A stretch of DNA of 64,000 bases, taken from Geomonas sp. Red32. Lineage in GTDB: Bacteria; Desulfobacterota; Desulfuromonadia; Geobacterales; Geobacteraceae. The notes beneath the pieces are model-generated. The model made no database searches and was not told the DNA's origin. It saw only the letters and a program-made list of their open reading frames with translations. The DNA lies in NCBI RefSeq assembly GCF_023652955.1, contig NZ_JAKLOY010000007.1, positions 1 to 64,000 on the forward strand. The letters run 5' to 3'. The stretch's first letter is position 1. The number at the start of each line of letters is the position of its first letter. A program made the translations under genes and the position numbers. Positions 42,375 to 50,484 of the stretch are shown here, piece by piece.

Positions 42375-43672
42375 GAAAAGCGCTCATCGTATCCTACAAT
42401 TTCCCCCCGGTGGGGGGCGCCGGGGTGCAGCGGCCGGTGAAGTTCGTCAAGTACCTGAGGGAGTTCGGGTGGGAGCCGGTGGTCCTCTCGGTCGCCAACC
42501 CTTCGGTCCCGGTGCTCGACCTCTCCCTTTTGCGGGACATCCCGGATGGGGTGCGGGTCTACCGGGCAGCGACCCTGGAGCCGGGGTACGCCTTGAAGAG
42601 CCGGATCGTGCAGGGGGAGGGGGGGGTGGCGGCCAGGGCGGCCCGCCTGGCGAAACGGTGGGTGGCGGCCCTGCTTTTGCCCGACCTGCAGGTCCTCTGG
42701 TGGCCCGCCCTTTGCCTTAAGCTTTGGGAGATTCTGCGCACCGAGCGCCCGGAGGTGCTGCTGGTCTCGGCCCCCCCCTTCTCCTCTTTCGTGCCGGTGG
42801 CGGCCCTGGGGTACCTGGCCCGGGTGCCGGTGATCCTCGATTACCGGGACGAGTGGTGCTTCACCCGGCAAAACTGGGAGAACAGCGTGAAGAGCCGCTG
42901 GGCGGTGAAACTCGACCGTCTGCTGGAGGGATGGGTCCTGTCCCGCTGCCGCGCCTTCGTCACCGCCAACGAAAGCTACCGGGAGGCGATCGCCTCGAGC
43001 TACCCCGCGATCGGGCCGCAGAAGGGGCGGACCATCACCAATGGTTTCGACGAGGATGACCTGGCGGCGGTGGCCCCCTCCACGGTCCCGCAGCGAGGGG
43101 GGATCAGGATCGTGTACGCCGGTACCGTCTGGCGGGCCACCTCGCTGGCGACCTTTTTGAAGGGGCTGGAGATCCGGCAGTTGAAGGGGGCCGGCGCCTC
43201 CGGTCCCCCGCTCTCGCTCGACATCTTCGGGAGGGTTGTGGAGGAGGAGAGCCGCTGCCTCGCCGAGAGCCCCTGCCGCGGCATGATCTCGGTGCTGGGG
43301 TACCGCGAGCACGGGGAGCTGATCGGCGAGCTCATGGACGCCGACGTACTGCTCCTCACCCTGGCCGATCTCCCGGGGGCCGAGCGGATCATCACCGGGA
43401 AGGCTTTCGAGTACATGGCGACCGGCAGGCACATCCTTGCCGTGGTGCCGGAAGGGGAGACCGGGCGGCTGCTGCGGGAAAATTACCGTAACCTCACCCT
43501 GGTCACCACCGGGAGCGCGGCGGAGGTGGCGGATGCCCTGGAGCGGATCGCCTCCTCGCTGGAGGAGCTGCGCAAGCGGGGGAGCGAGGACGTATCCCGC
43601 TTCTCCCGCAGGAAACTGACGGCCGCCCTCGCCGAGCTTTTCGACGAGGTGGCGGCAGGGGAGGGGCCATGA
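42371..43672 (+). CDS. Glycosyltransferase (GT4-like)
   Basis: This 433-residue GT-B-type enzyme opens with ALIVSYNFPPVGGAGVQRPVK, a start typical of GT4 enzymes in polysaccharide clusters. VPVILDYRDEW lies in the first domain, and ITNGFDEDDL and IRIVYAGTVWRATSL in the second. The donor-site helix is less canonical (GAERIITGKAFEYMATGRHI), with Lys/Glu in the expected E-x7-E area. Its ATG overlaps the stop of the asnB remnant. Its stop overlaps the next gene's ATG (ATGA), so the operon continues unbroken. Confidence 0.87.
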   Translation: MRKALIVSYNFPPVGGAGVQRPVKFVKYLREFGWEPVVLSVANPSVPVLDLSLLRDIPDGVRVYRAATLEPGYALKSRIVQGEGGVAARAARLAKRWVAALLLPDLQVLWWPALCLKLWEILRTERPEVLLVSAPPFSSFVPVAALGYLARVPVILDYRDEWCFTRQNWENSVKSRWAVKLDRLLEGWVLSRCRAFVTANESYREAIASSYPAIGPQKGRTITNGFDEDDLAAVAPSTVPQRGGIRIVYAGTVWRATSLATFLKGLEIRQLKGAGASGPPLSLDIFGRVVEEESRCLAESPCRGMISVLGYREHGELIGELMDADVLLLTLADLPGAERIITGKAFEYMATGRHILAVVPEGETGRLLRENYRNLTLVTTGSAAEVADALERIASSLEELRKRGSEDVSRFSRRKLTAALAELFDEVAAGEGP

Positions 43673-45489
43673 CCGTGACGATGGGAAATCCGGAACCCCG
43701 GTGGATCAAGAAGCCGCTCTTGGCGGCCTTTTTTTTGCTGCTCTCCCTGCTGTTAGCCGGGGAAACAGCCGCCTCGCCCCGCACCTATTTCGTGGATCCG
43801 GCCGCGCCTGACGATGGGGGAAACGGCAGCACCCAAAGGCCCAAGAAGTTCATCACCTCCGGCGTGGAGCTCCTCTCCTCAGGCGATACGCTGGTCTTGA
43901 AGGACGGGATCTATCGCGGGGGACGAAACTGCGTCGGTGACCAGGGGACCCCGAGGCTCTATCCGCCCTCCGGGAACGCCGGGAAGTACACCACCATCAG
44001 GGCCGAGCACGTGGGGGGAGCCATCGTCGACGGCGGGTATGCCCAGCCCCCCTTCGCCTCGGCGGATAGGAACGGCTCCGGGATCCACTACCTCCACCTG
44101 GACGGGATCCACTTCCGCCACGGCCGGGGGGGCGTCTTCAGCCTCAAGGGCTCCCACAACAAGGTGACCAACTGCGGTTTCGAGGACGGGATGCCGGCCG
44201 GCGCCAGCGATGAGACCCCGATCGCCTTCATCGCGGGGGGCTCCTCGTATTCGCTCGTGGAAGACTGCTGGGTCTGGGGGAAGGGGCGCTACGGCTTCTA
44301 CACCTCCTCGCCCAACGGCGGGACCCACCACATCGTCTTCAGGAGGGTGGTGGTCCGGCTGGACGGCTCTCCCCCCTGGGTCACCGCGGGGCTTCGCTTC
44401 TACAACGCCCACGATAACGTCATGCAGAACTGCGTGGTGCTGGACTCGCTGGTCAACCGGGAGGCAGCCGAACCGACCGCCTTCGCGCAGGGGGGCGGGA
44501 GCTCGCGGGGGGACGCCGACAACAGCTGGCTGGGGGTAATCGCCCTCAACAACCCGCAGATGTGGGGGTACAACGCCAACGACGTCCTGAAGACCGAGAC
44601 GGTGGCCGACAGCATCTTCTGGGGGAATCACGACGGCGTCTTCATGACCATCCAGAAGGTGAAGAATGCCGCCTCCTCGGTGAAGCTCTCCCGGCTCACC
44701 ATCGGCGCCAACAGCGGGTACGCCCTTCGCCACAACGCCGAGTATCCGTACCGGGCGGAGCTCTCCGATTCGCTGGTGGTGGCGGGGGAGGGGGGGACGG
44801 CCTTCCGGGAGCCGAGCTCGGTTGCCAATACCGTGGTGCAGCTCTCGGCCGGCGCCCGGCTGGGGAGCGCACCCCCGGGGGCCCGGGAGTGGGAGGGGGC
44901 ACTTTCGGAGGCGGGGCTTCGCTACCTGCCGCGGGTGGAGCCGGGCTCCCGGTTCGCGAAGGAGGGGGTGGGGGCCAGCGTGCTCTACCGGATCGGGAGG
45001 GAGGGGACCCTGTATGGCGAGCCGGGATGGGACGAGGTGACGGCGATCCCGCTGTGGCCCTTCGTCAACGAGCGGCTCTGGGCCCGCAAGATGCGGGAGT
45101 ACGCCGGGAACGGTCCGATCGGCAAGCGGGGATTCGCTCTCTTGCCCGGGGAGACCCCGCTTTCCGACTACGTCTGGGGGTACCTCGGGGAGCCCGCGCC
45201 CCCCTTCGGCCTGGAGGGGACCGCGGGGGCGGGGGAGGTCCGGCTGCAGTGGCTTGCCAAGGAAGAGGCCGCCGGTTACCGGATACGGGTGGGGAGGGCA
45301 CCCGGGCAGTACCAGCTGCCGGTGCGGAGCGTGAAGGGGGGGACGGGCGGCACGGTGCGGGCGGCGGTGGGGGGGCTCACCCCCGGAACCGGCTACTACT
45401 TCGCGGTGAGCGCCGTCGACCACCGCGGCCGCGAGAGCGGAACGGCGTACCCCATAGGTCCCCTGCGGCCTATGGGACCTATCCCCTAG
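43669..45489 (+). CDS. Secreted parallel beta-helix protein with C-terminal Fn3-like domain
   Basis: This 606-residue protein has a signal peptide (about 14-36: LLAAFFLLLSLLLAGETAA). A right-handed beta-helix of the pectate-lyase/DUF1565 kind follows (about 40-480: TYFVDPAAPDDGGNGSTQ, LLSSGDTLVLKDGIYRGG, LHLDGIHFRHGRGGVF, KVTNCGFEDGMP). The last ~85 residues look like a fibronectin type III domain (GLTPGTGYYFAVSAVD). It is probably a polysaccharide-modifying or polymer-binding surface protein, a lyase or epimerase for example. It is homologous to the N-terminal half of the riboswitch-controlled gene that follows, but is translated with the glycosyltransferase operon (4-bp overlap). Confidence 0.82.
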   Translation: MTVTMGNPEPRWIKKPLLAAFFLLLSLLLAGETAASPRTYFVDPAAPDDGGNGSTQRPKKFITSGVELLSSGDTLVLKDGIYRGGRNCVGDQGTPRLYPPSGNAGKYTTIRAEHVGGAIVDGGYAQPPFASADRNGSGIHYLHLDGIHFRHGRGGVFSLKGSHNKVTNCGFEDGMPAGASDETPIAFIAGGSSYSLVEDCWVWGKGRYGFYTSSPNGGTHHIVFRRVVVRLDGSPPWVTAGLRFYNAHDNVMQNCVVLDSLVNREAAEPTAFAQGGGSSRGDADNSWLGVIALNNPQMWGYNANDVLKTETVADSIFWGNHDGVFMTIQKVKNAASSVKLSRLTIGANSGYALRHNAEYPYRAELSDSLVVAGEGGTAFREPSSVANTVVQLSAGARLGSAPPGAREWEGALSEAGLRYLPRVEPGSRFAKEGVGASVLYRIGREGTLYGEPGWDEVTAIPLWPFVNERLWARKMREYAGNGPIGKRGFALLPGETPLSDYVWGYLGEPAPPFGLEGTAGAGEVRLQWLAKEEAAGYRIRVGRAPGQYQLPVRSVKGGTGGTVRAAVGGLTPGTGYYFAVSAVDHRGRESGTAYPIGPLRPMGPIP

Positions 45490-45525
45490 GACCTCCGGGT
45501 CTCATAGGGCCAATGGGACCTATGC
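45451..45525 (+). repeat. Short CCTATGGGACCTAT-type repeats at the operon end
   Basis: The 3' end of the beta-helix gene and the following bases carry CCCATAGGTCCC (45451-45462) and its near inverse CCTATGGGACCTAT (45469-45482). Further copies read TCATAGGG and ATGGGACCTATG (45513-45524). Inside the gene they give the low-complexity tail PIGPLRPMGPIP. The inverted arrangement can form a hairpin across the stop codon and may act as operon terminator or RNA-protecting element. Confidence 0.6.
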
Positions 45526-45656
45526 GCCGAAAAGGTGACGGCCGTCACACCCATATCGTTGGTAATGCGGTAAGGTCCTCTGCAACGTAACCGAATCGAA
45601 GGGATTCAGGGAAGGTACACGCAAAGAGACAGGAAAAGCCACGCTACTGCCGAAAT

Positions 45657-45752
45657 AATCGGTACCAGATAGACGATAATACTAAACCATCCGCGAGGAT
45701 GGGACGGAAAGCCCATAGGGTCTCACCGAGACAGCCGGGTCGCCGAAATATC
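45657..45752 (+). ncRNA. GEMM-I riboswitch, probable GEMM-Ib (3',3'-cGAMP) variant
   Basis: The aptamer core is clear: TAAACC, the P2 hairpin CCATCC-GCGA-GGATGG (45687-45702) with its GNRA tetraloop, GACGGAAAGCC, the P3 hairpin GTCTC-ACC-GAGAC (45720-45732), and the closing AGCCGGGTCGCCGA. P1 can close by TCGG (45659-45662) with CCGA (45743-45746). Aligned to the Vibrio Vc2 aptamer on the AAACC block, the base equivalent to G20 is A (45681). A at this place marks the GEMM-Ib class shown in Geobacter to prefer 3',3'-cGAMP over c-di-GMP. It lies about 220 bp before the beta-helix/Ig gene and overlaps a terminator. Confidence 0.9.
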
Positions 45753-45785
45753 AACCACGATACCAGGCGACCCGGCTCTTTTTTT
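45733..45785 (+). terminator. Riboswitch expression-platform terminator
   Basis: A perfect 12-pair stem, AGCCGGGTCGCC (45733-45744) with GGCGACCCGGCT (45766-45777), is followed by C and seven U. Its 5' arm is the 3' end of the aptamer, including the P1 strand. Ligand binding should therefore keep the arm busy and prevent termination, the layout of an ON switch. Confidence 0.92.
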
Positions 45786-45968
45786 GCCCCGACCGTATCC
45801 CGCCTTTTTTCCAGCCAGCCGTACTCAGTTTTTTCAAGGCTTCAACCATTCACCGCCCAAGCCTTGCCACGCAACGAGGCCAGCCGGCCAGCTCTCTGCC
45901 TGTTCGTCGACGCAGGAAAGGGATCAGCCCGGCAAATCCACCTTCGTTGCCAAATCGAAAGGAGATTT

Positions 45969-48900
45969 ATGTTAAAGACGAGCATCAGGTCACTTCTAAA
46001 GGTTCTCCTCGTACTCGCCGCATTGTCACCGGTTTCATCGTTCGCAGCAACCTACTACGTGGACGGCGCCGCCTCCACCGACTCCGGCAACGGCTCCGCC
46101 ACCAGCCCGAAGAAGTACATCACCTCGGGGATCCTGCTCATGTCCTCCGGCGACACCCTCATCATCCGTGACGGGGTCTACACCGGCTCGAAGAACATGA
46201 TCGGCGACTTCAGCTCCCCCCAGGCCTACCTCCCCTCCGGGAGCGCCGGCAACTTCACCACCATCAAGGCGGACCACGTCGGCCAGGCCATCATCGACGG
46301 CCAGTTCAACACCGTCCCCTACAGCCAGGGGCAGGGGCCGACCGTGGAGAACTACCTCCACATCGACGGCATCCACTTCCGCCACGGCGACGCCAGCGTC
46401 TTCTCGATCGCCGGTTCCCACAACTGGGTCTCCAACTGCGGCTTCGAGGACGGCCAGGCCTACACCGACAACAGCGAGACCCCGATCGCCTACATCGCGG
46501 GGGACTCGACCTACAACCTGATCGAGGACTGCTGGATCTGGGGTAAGGGGCGCTACGGCTTCTACACCTCCGACCCGCACTCCTCCGGGAGCTACAACAA
46601 CATCTTCAGAAGGCTCGTGGTGCGGCTCGACGCTTCCCCGACCAACTGGATGTCGGCGGGTCTCAGGTTCTACAGCGCCCACTCCGACGCCATGCAGAAC
46701 TGCATCGTGATCGACTCGCTGGTCGGCTCCAACTCCGGCGACGGCGGCATCTGCGGCGAGTGCTGGTCCTATGCGCAGGGGGGCGGGAGCTCCGACGGCG
46801 AGTGGGGGCACATCTTCAACGGCAACATCGCCCTCAACAATCCGCAGCGCCCGGCCTTCACCAACGAGGCGGGCAACTCCAACAGCCCCGAGAGCTGGAG
46901 CAACAGCGTCTGGTGGGACACCCAGTACGGAATGCTGGTCTACAGCGGCCTCGCCACGGTCAACACCTGGAACTTCTCCAACATGCTGATGGGGGGGAAT
47001 GCGAGCTCCCAGACGTTCGGCGACGCCCTCCACTACGGCGGCAGCCGCAACGAGGTGGTGAACCTTTCCAACAGCATCATCGCCAACAGCTCCGGTGCCG
47101 CCTACGGCCCTGCCGGTGTCTACCTGAGCCGCAAGATCTCCAACACCGACGTCTACAACGACGCCAGCACCGCCTGCAACAGCGCCGACGGCTGCACCAG
47201 CTCCGGCCAGACCACCAACAACCCGTTTACCTCGGTGGTGAAGTACCTCCCCCGCACGGAGAGCGGCACCCAGGGGCCGAACATCATGTACCAGATCGGC
47301 GGCACCGGGACCTTCTACGGCGACACCGGGTGGAACAGCACCTCGACGACCCAGCTCTGGCCGTACCCCAACGAGCCGGTGTGGGCCGCCAAGATGAAGG
47401 CGTACAACATCAACACCGTCTCCGGTAACCGCGGCTTCGCCGCCCTGTCCGGCTCCACCGCCACCCCGCTCACCGACTACATCTGGGGCTACTTGGGGAA
47501 CCCGAAACCGAACATCTACGGCGCCGCCACCACCGGCGACACCACCGCCCCGTCGGTCTCCTTCACTTCCCCCTCGAACGGCGGCTCGGTGACCGGCGTG
47601 GTGCAGCTCACCGCCTCGGCTTCCGACAACGTCGGGGTGACCAAGGTCGAGTTCTACGTGAACGGCGCCCTGCAAGCGACCGACACCTCCACCCCCTACG
47701 TCTACAACTGGGACACCTCGGCGCTTTCCGCCGGGAGCTACACCCTGACCGCCAAGGCCTATGACGCGGCCAACAACGCCGGCCAGTCCTCCATCAGCGT
47801 CAATGTCGTGAAGGACACCACCGCGCCCTCCGCCACCATCAGCGCGCCCGCCAGCGGTGCCACGGTGAGCGGCACCGCCACCATCACCGCCTCGGCCACC
47901 GACAACATCGGGGTGACCAAGATCGAGATCTACGAAAACGGCGTCCTGAAAACCGCCGGGAGCGTCTCGCCGCTCACCTACAGCTGGAACACCACCGCCG
48001 AGGCCAACGGTACCGCAACCCTGACCGCCAAGGCCTACGACGCGGCCGGCAACGCCGGGACCTCGTCCAGTGTCTCGGTCACCATCAACAACGGCTCCAC
48101 CGCCACCGCCGACACCACCGCGCCGTCCGTCTCCATCACCTCGCCCGCCTCGGGCTCCACGGTGAGCGGGACCGCCTCGGTGACCGCTTCGGCAAGCGAC
48201 AACGTCGGGGTCACCAAGGTCGAGTTCTACCTCGACGGGGCGCTGAAGTCGACCTCCACCGCGGCCCCCTACAGCTACAGCTGGGGGAGCACCGCGACCC
48301 CCAACGGAAGCCATACCCTGAGCGCCAAGGCGTACGACGCGGCAGGGAACGCCGGCTCCTCCTCCGGCGTCACCGTGAACGTCAGCAACGGCACCTCGAC
48401 CGGCACCACCGGCACCACCGGCACCACCGCGCCGATCGCCTTCGTCCAGTCCGCCTACTCCTGCCCGCAGTCGGCGACCTCGACGGTGACGGTGACCCTG
48501 CCGAAAACCCAGACCGCCGGCGACCTCAACATCATCGTGGTGGGGAGAAACGACAGCACCACCGGGGTCAACTCGGTCACCGACACTCTCGGTAACACCT
48601 ATACCATGGCCGATGCCATGACCGGCACCGGGGTGCGGCAGTCGATCTACTACGCACCCAACATCAAGGGTGGCACCAACCAGGTGAAGATCAGCTTCAA
48701 CGCCTCGGCGAGTTACCCGGATATCAGGGTCCTCGAGTACTCCGGCGTGAAGGCGATGGACAAGGTGGTGAGTAACACCGGCAGCGGCACCACCTGCAGC
48801 AGCGGCTCGGCGGCCACCACCGCCGCCAATGAGCTCCTCTTCGCCGCCAACACGGTCTCCACCGGGACCAGCGCGGCCGGGAGCGGCTACACCTCGCGGG

Positions 48901-49025
48901 TCATCACCAGCCCGGATAGCGACATCGCCCAGGACCGCACGGTGACCGCGACCGGCACCTACAGCGCCAGCGCTCCGCTCACCTCCTCCGGCAACTGGGT
49001 CATGCAGATGGTCACCTTCAAGTAA
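45969..49025 (+). CDS. Secreted beta-helix/Ig-repeat surface protein under riboswitch control
   Basis: This 1018-residue protein has a signal peptide (about 1-27: SLLKVLLVLAALSPVSSFAA) and an N-terminal right-handed beta-helix (about 28-510: YYVDGAASTDSGNGSATS, LLMSSGDTLIIRDGVYTGS, HIDGIHFRHGDASVF). Three bacterial Ig-like domains follow (about 523-615, 615-712, 714-805), each starting DTTAPS with SGTA.IT.SA.DN.GVTK. After a Thr-Gly linker (TGTTGTTGTT) comes an unassigned domain of ~200 residues (about 820-1018) ending NWVMQMVTFK. The start is fixed by GAAAGGAG before ATG 45969; upstream frame is riboswitch. It is likely secreted and involved in matrix or polymer binding. Its N-terminal half is a paralogue of 43669-45489. 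A strong terminator closes it. Confidence 0.85.
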   Translation: MLKTSIRSLLKVLLVLAALSPVSSFAATYYVDGAASTDSGNGSATSPKKYITSGILLMSSGDTLIIRDGVYTGSKNMIGDFSSPQAYLPSGSAGNFTTIKADHVGQAIIDGQFNTVPYSQGQGPTVENYLHIDGIHFRHGDASVFSIAGSHNWVSNCGFEDGQAYTDNSETPIAYIAGDSTYNLIEDCWIWGKGRYGFYTSDPHSSGSYNNIFRRLVVRLDASPTNWMSAGLRFYSAHSDAMQNCIVIDSLVGSNSGDGGICGECWSYAQGGGSSDGEWGHIFNGNIALNNPQRPAFTNEAGNSNSPESWSNSVWWDTQYGMLVYSGLATVNTWNFSNMLMGGNASSQTFGDALHYGGSRNEVVNLSNSIIANSSGAAYGPAGVYLSRKISNTDVYNDASTACNSADGCTSSGQTTNNPFTSVVKYLPRTESGTQGPNIMYQIGGTGTFYGDTGWNSTSTTQLWPYPNEPVWAAKMKAYNINTVSGNRGFAALSGSTATPLTDYIWGYLGNPKPNIYGAATTGDTTAPSVSFTSPSNGGSVTGVVQLTASASDNVGVTKVEFYVNGALQATDTSTPYVYNWDTSALSAGSYTLTAKAYDAANNAGQSSISVNVVKDTTAPSATISAPASGATVSGTATITASATDNIGVTKIEIYENGVLKTAGSVSPLTYSWNTTAEANGTATLTAKAYDAAGNAGTSSSVSVTINNGSTATADTTAPSVSITSPASGSTVSGTASVTASASDNVGVTKVEFYLDGALKSTSTAAPYSYSWGSTATPNGSHTLSAKAYDAAGNAGSSSGVTVNVSNGTSTGTTGTTGTTAPIAFVQSAYSCPQSATSTVTVTLPKTQTAGDLNIIVVGRNDSTTGVNSVTDTLGNTYTMADAMTGTGVRQSIYYAPNIKGGTNQVKISFNASASYPDIRVLEYSGVKAMDKVVSNTGSGTTCSSGSAATTAANELLFAANTVSTGTSAAGSGYTSRVITSPDSDIAQDRTVTATGTYSASAPLTSSGNWVMQMVTFK

Positions 49026-49101
49026 GGGACGCGGCCGTCCCGGTGTCGGAAGTAACCACCGGGTGACAACATTCCGACAGTTGGCCCGGACTTTCCGGGC
49101 A

Positions 49102-49137
49102 GGGGCACGAGGGAAATTTTCTCGTGCCCCTTTTTTT
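49102..49137 (+). terminator. Rho-independent terminator
   Basis: GGGGCACGAG (49102-49111) pairs with CTCGTGCCCC (49121-49130) around a nine-base loop and is followed by seven U. It ends the riboswitch-controlled transcription unit. Confidence 0.93.
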
Positions 49138-49310
49138 ATTGTAGTCATTACGGGATGTTATCCGTAGACTGGTGCCAATGGGTATTTTCTAACGTCGCCG
49201 GTCCGGTTTTTGCTAACGTATCTCCTAAATATAAATCGAGGCCACTCAACCGACCGCTGGTTTCCAATGCCTGAAGTCCAAGCCGTCATTTGGCAGGGGG
49301 AGGACCTTTC

Positions 49311-49529
49311 ATGCTTGTTCAGGTTCACTGGACCAATAATCGTTACGACTACGTCAAGGATTTCATGCTCGACAGCCTGATCGAGGCGGGCGTAGTTTCG
49401 CGTTTTTTAAGGAGTTCCGGATGGGTAGTGGTGGGGGTGGATCCGGTCCGGACGGCGGGCGACCCTTCCAGGTACAAGGGGTTGGAGCGCAGGTCGTTGA
49501 ACAAGCCGCGCTTTACGGAGTACGAATGA
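49311..49529 (+). CDS. Small conserved protein, GSU3473-like
   Basis: This 72-residue protein has the pattern MLVQVHW..NRYDYVKDFMLD, LIEAGVVSRFLRSSGWV, and VGVDPVRTAGDPSRYKG followed by ERR. I recall this RSSGWV/VG.DP.R..Y.G.ERR arrangement from a short protein family widespread in Geobacter and named after GSU3473, but cannot verify it. There is no signal peptide or membrane segment, and the function is unknown. GGAGGA stands seven bases before ATG 49311; the frame remains open a little upstream without a site. It lies alone behind the terminator of the surface protein and converges with the CAAX-like protease gene. Confidence 0.7.
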   Translation: MLVQVHWTNNRYDYVKDFMLDSLIEAGVVSRFLRSSGWVVVGVDPVRTAGDPSRYKGLERRSLNKPRFTEYE

Positions 49530-49594
49530 GCGGTGTCGGTAACCTTTACATCGCGTTTTCATGATGTCGGACTCATTTACAGCCGGCCTGACCG

Positions 49595-50305
49595 TTACCA
49601 GAACTGCCAGCTGCCGGTGGTGACCACGTACAGGGCCAGCGCCAGGTTGGTGGTGGCGTGGGCCAGCACGCAAAGCGCCAGGCTGCGGGTACGGTAGAGC
49701 AGCGCGTTGTAGACCGCCCCGGCCACCATCCCGGCCACCACCTGGTGGTGCTCCAGTCCGAAGAGCACCACCGTCCCCAGAAACGACTGCCAGTTGAAGC
49801 GGCCGGCCGGAACCGACTCGAAGTCCGGGTCGACCAGGAAACGGATCAGGAACGACCTCCAGAAGATCTCCTCCATGAGCGGCACCACCAGCACGGCACC
49901 CGCCGCCCGCGACAGGATCAGCACGAACCTCACCACCCCGTCGGGGAGCGCAGCCGGATCGAAGGCGCCCGCCGAGCCCATCCCGACCCTCCCATCCAGA
50001 AGCACCCACGCCACGAAGAGCGCCAGGCCGATACCCACCACAGCCGCCGTTCTCCCCAACCGCCGCAGCTCATCCAGACGAAGCTCGTGATACTCGGGAA
50101 GAAACCAGAGGAGCAGGGCGCCGGCCGGGATGGCCCGTAGCGGGTAGAGGTAGTATCCCCCTCCAGCCGGGAACCCGCTCCCTCCCCAGTGCGAAGCGAA
50201 CCGCACCCCCTCCTCGACCGCGATGCCCGCCATGAAGAGGGCGAAAGGGAGCACGCGCGTCGTCATGGCGCGGCGGGAAACGGCAGTGGTTGCGGGTTCG
50301 CTCAT
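49595..50305 (-). CDS. CAAX-protease-related membrane protein (CPBP family)
   Basis: This 236-residue polytopic protein has about seven helices and the ABI/CPBP motifs: Glu-Glu in PLMEEIFWRSFLIRFL, FGLEHHQ and HATTN near the C terminus. These residues form the intramembrane metalloprotease site. The version near PEP-CTERM genes is the CAAX prenyl protease-related family TIGR03008. Its target is unknown; processing of PEP-CTERM or polysaccharide-machine proteins is a guess from context. I start at ATG 50305, behind GGGAG, rather than at 50338, which has no site. It is downstream of a PEP-CTERM gene on the same strand, with two hairpins between. Confidence 0.88.
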   Translation of the reverse strand: MSEPATTAVSRRAMTTRVLPFALFMAGIAVEEGVRFASHWGGSGFPAGGGYYLYPLRAIPAGALLLWFLPEYHELRLDELRRLGRTAAVVGIGLALFVAWVLLDGRVGMGSAGAFDPAALPDGVVRFVLILSRAAGAVLVVPLMEEIFWRSFLIRFLVDPDFESVPAGRFNWQSFLGTVVLFGLEHHQVVAGMVAGAVYNALLYRTRSLALCVLAHATTNLALALYVVTTGSWQFW

Positions 50306-50349
50306 CGAGGACTCCCGTAGGATGAGATTTTTTGCCATCCGGAACGGCC

Positions 50350-50394
50350 AAGACGCCGGGCCGCCTCGCGAAGGCGAGGCGGTGTCGGCGTCTT
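50350..50394. terminator. Long GC-rich hairpin between PEP-CTERM gene and protease gene
   Basis: AAGACGCCG (50350-50358) pairs with CGGCGTCTT, and the inner arms CCGCCTCGC and GCGAGGCGG close a small loop. On the plus strand it ends in TTTT. On the minus strand it stands just before the protease gene's start and could reduce read-through from the PEP-CTERM gene. Confidence 0.5.
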
Positions 50395-50429
50395 TTACAG
50401 GGGGGGGGAAGCGGCGGCGGCCGGACGCG

Positions 50430-50461
50430 AAAGGGGCGGCATCGTCCGGTGCCGCCCCTTT
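50430..50461 (-). terminator. Terminator after the PEP-CTERM gene
   Basis: AAAGGGGCGGCA (50430-50441) pairs perfectly with TGCCGCCCCTTT (50450-50461) around an eight-base loop. On the minus strand it lies 23 bp after the PEP-CTERM stop and ends in UUU. Confidence 0.65.
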
Positions 50462-50484
50462 CGGGTAAGTTGACCTAGGCCTAG

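Noticed and set aside
45657-45752. Ordinary c-di-GMP (GEMM-Ia) riboswitch
   Set aside because: Not excluded, but the A at the G20-equivalent position and close likeness to Geobacter GEMM-Ib examples favour cGAMP; kept as the alternative reading.
45699-45968. N-terminal extension of the beta-helix/Ig gene up to 45699
   Set aside because: The extension would translate the riboswitch aptamer and its terminator. The signal peptide and the GAAAGGAG site fix the start at 45969.
46035-49148. 1037-codon open frame on the minus strand opposite the beta-helix/Ig gene
   Set aside because: Its Gly/Val/Ala/Arg-rich product mirrors the repeats of the sense gene. The sense strand has the signal peptide, ribosome site, riboswitch and terminator.
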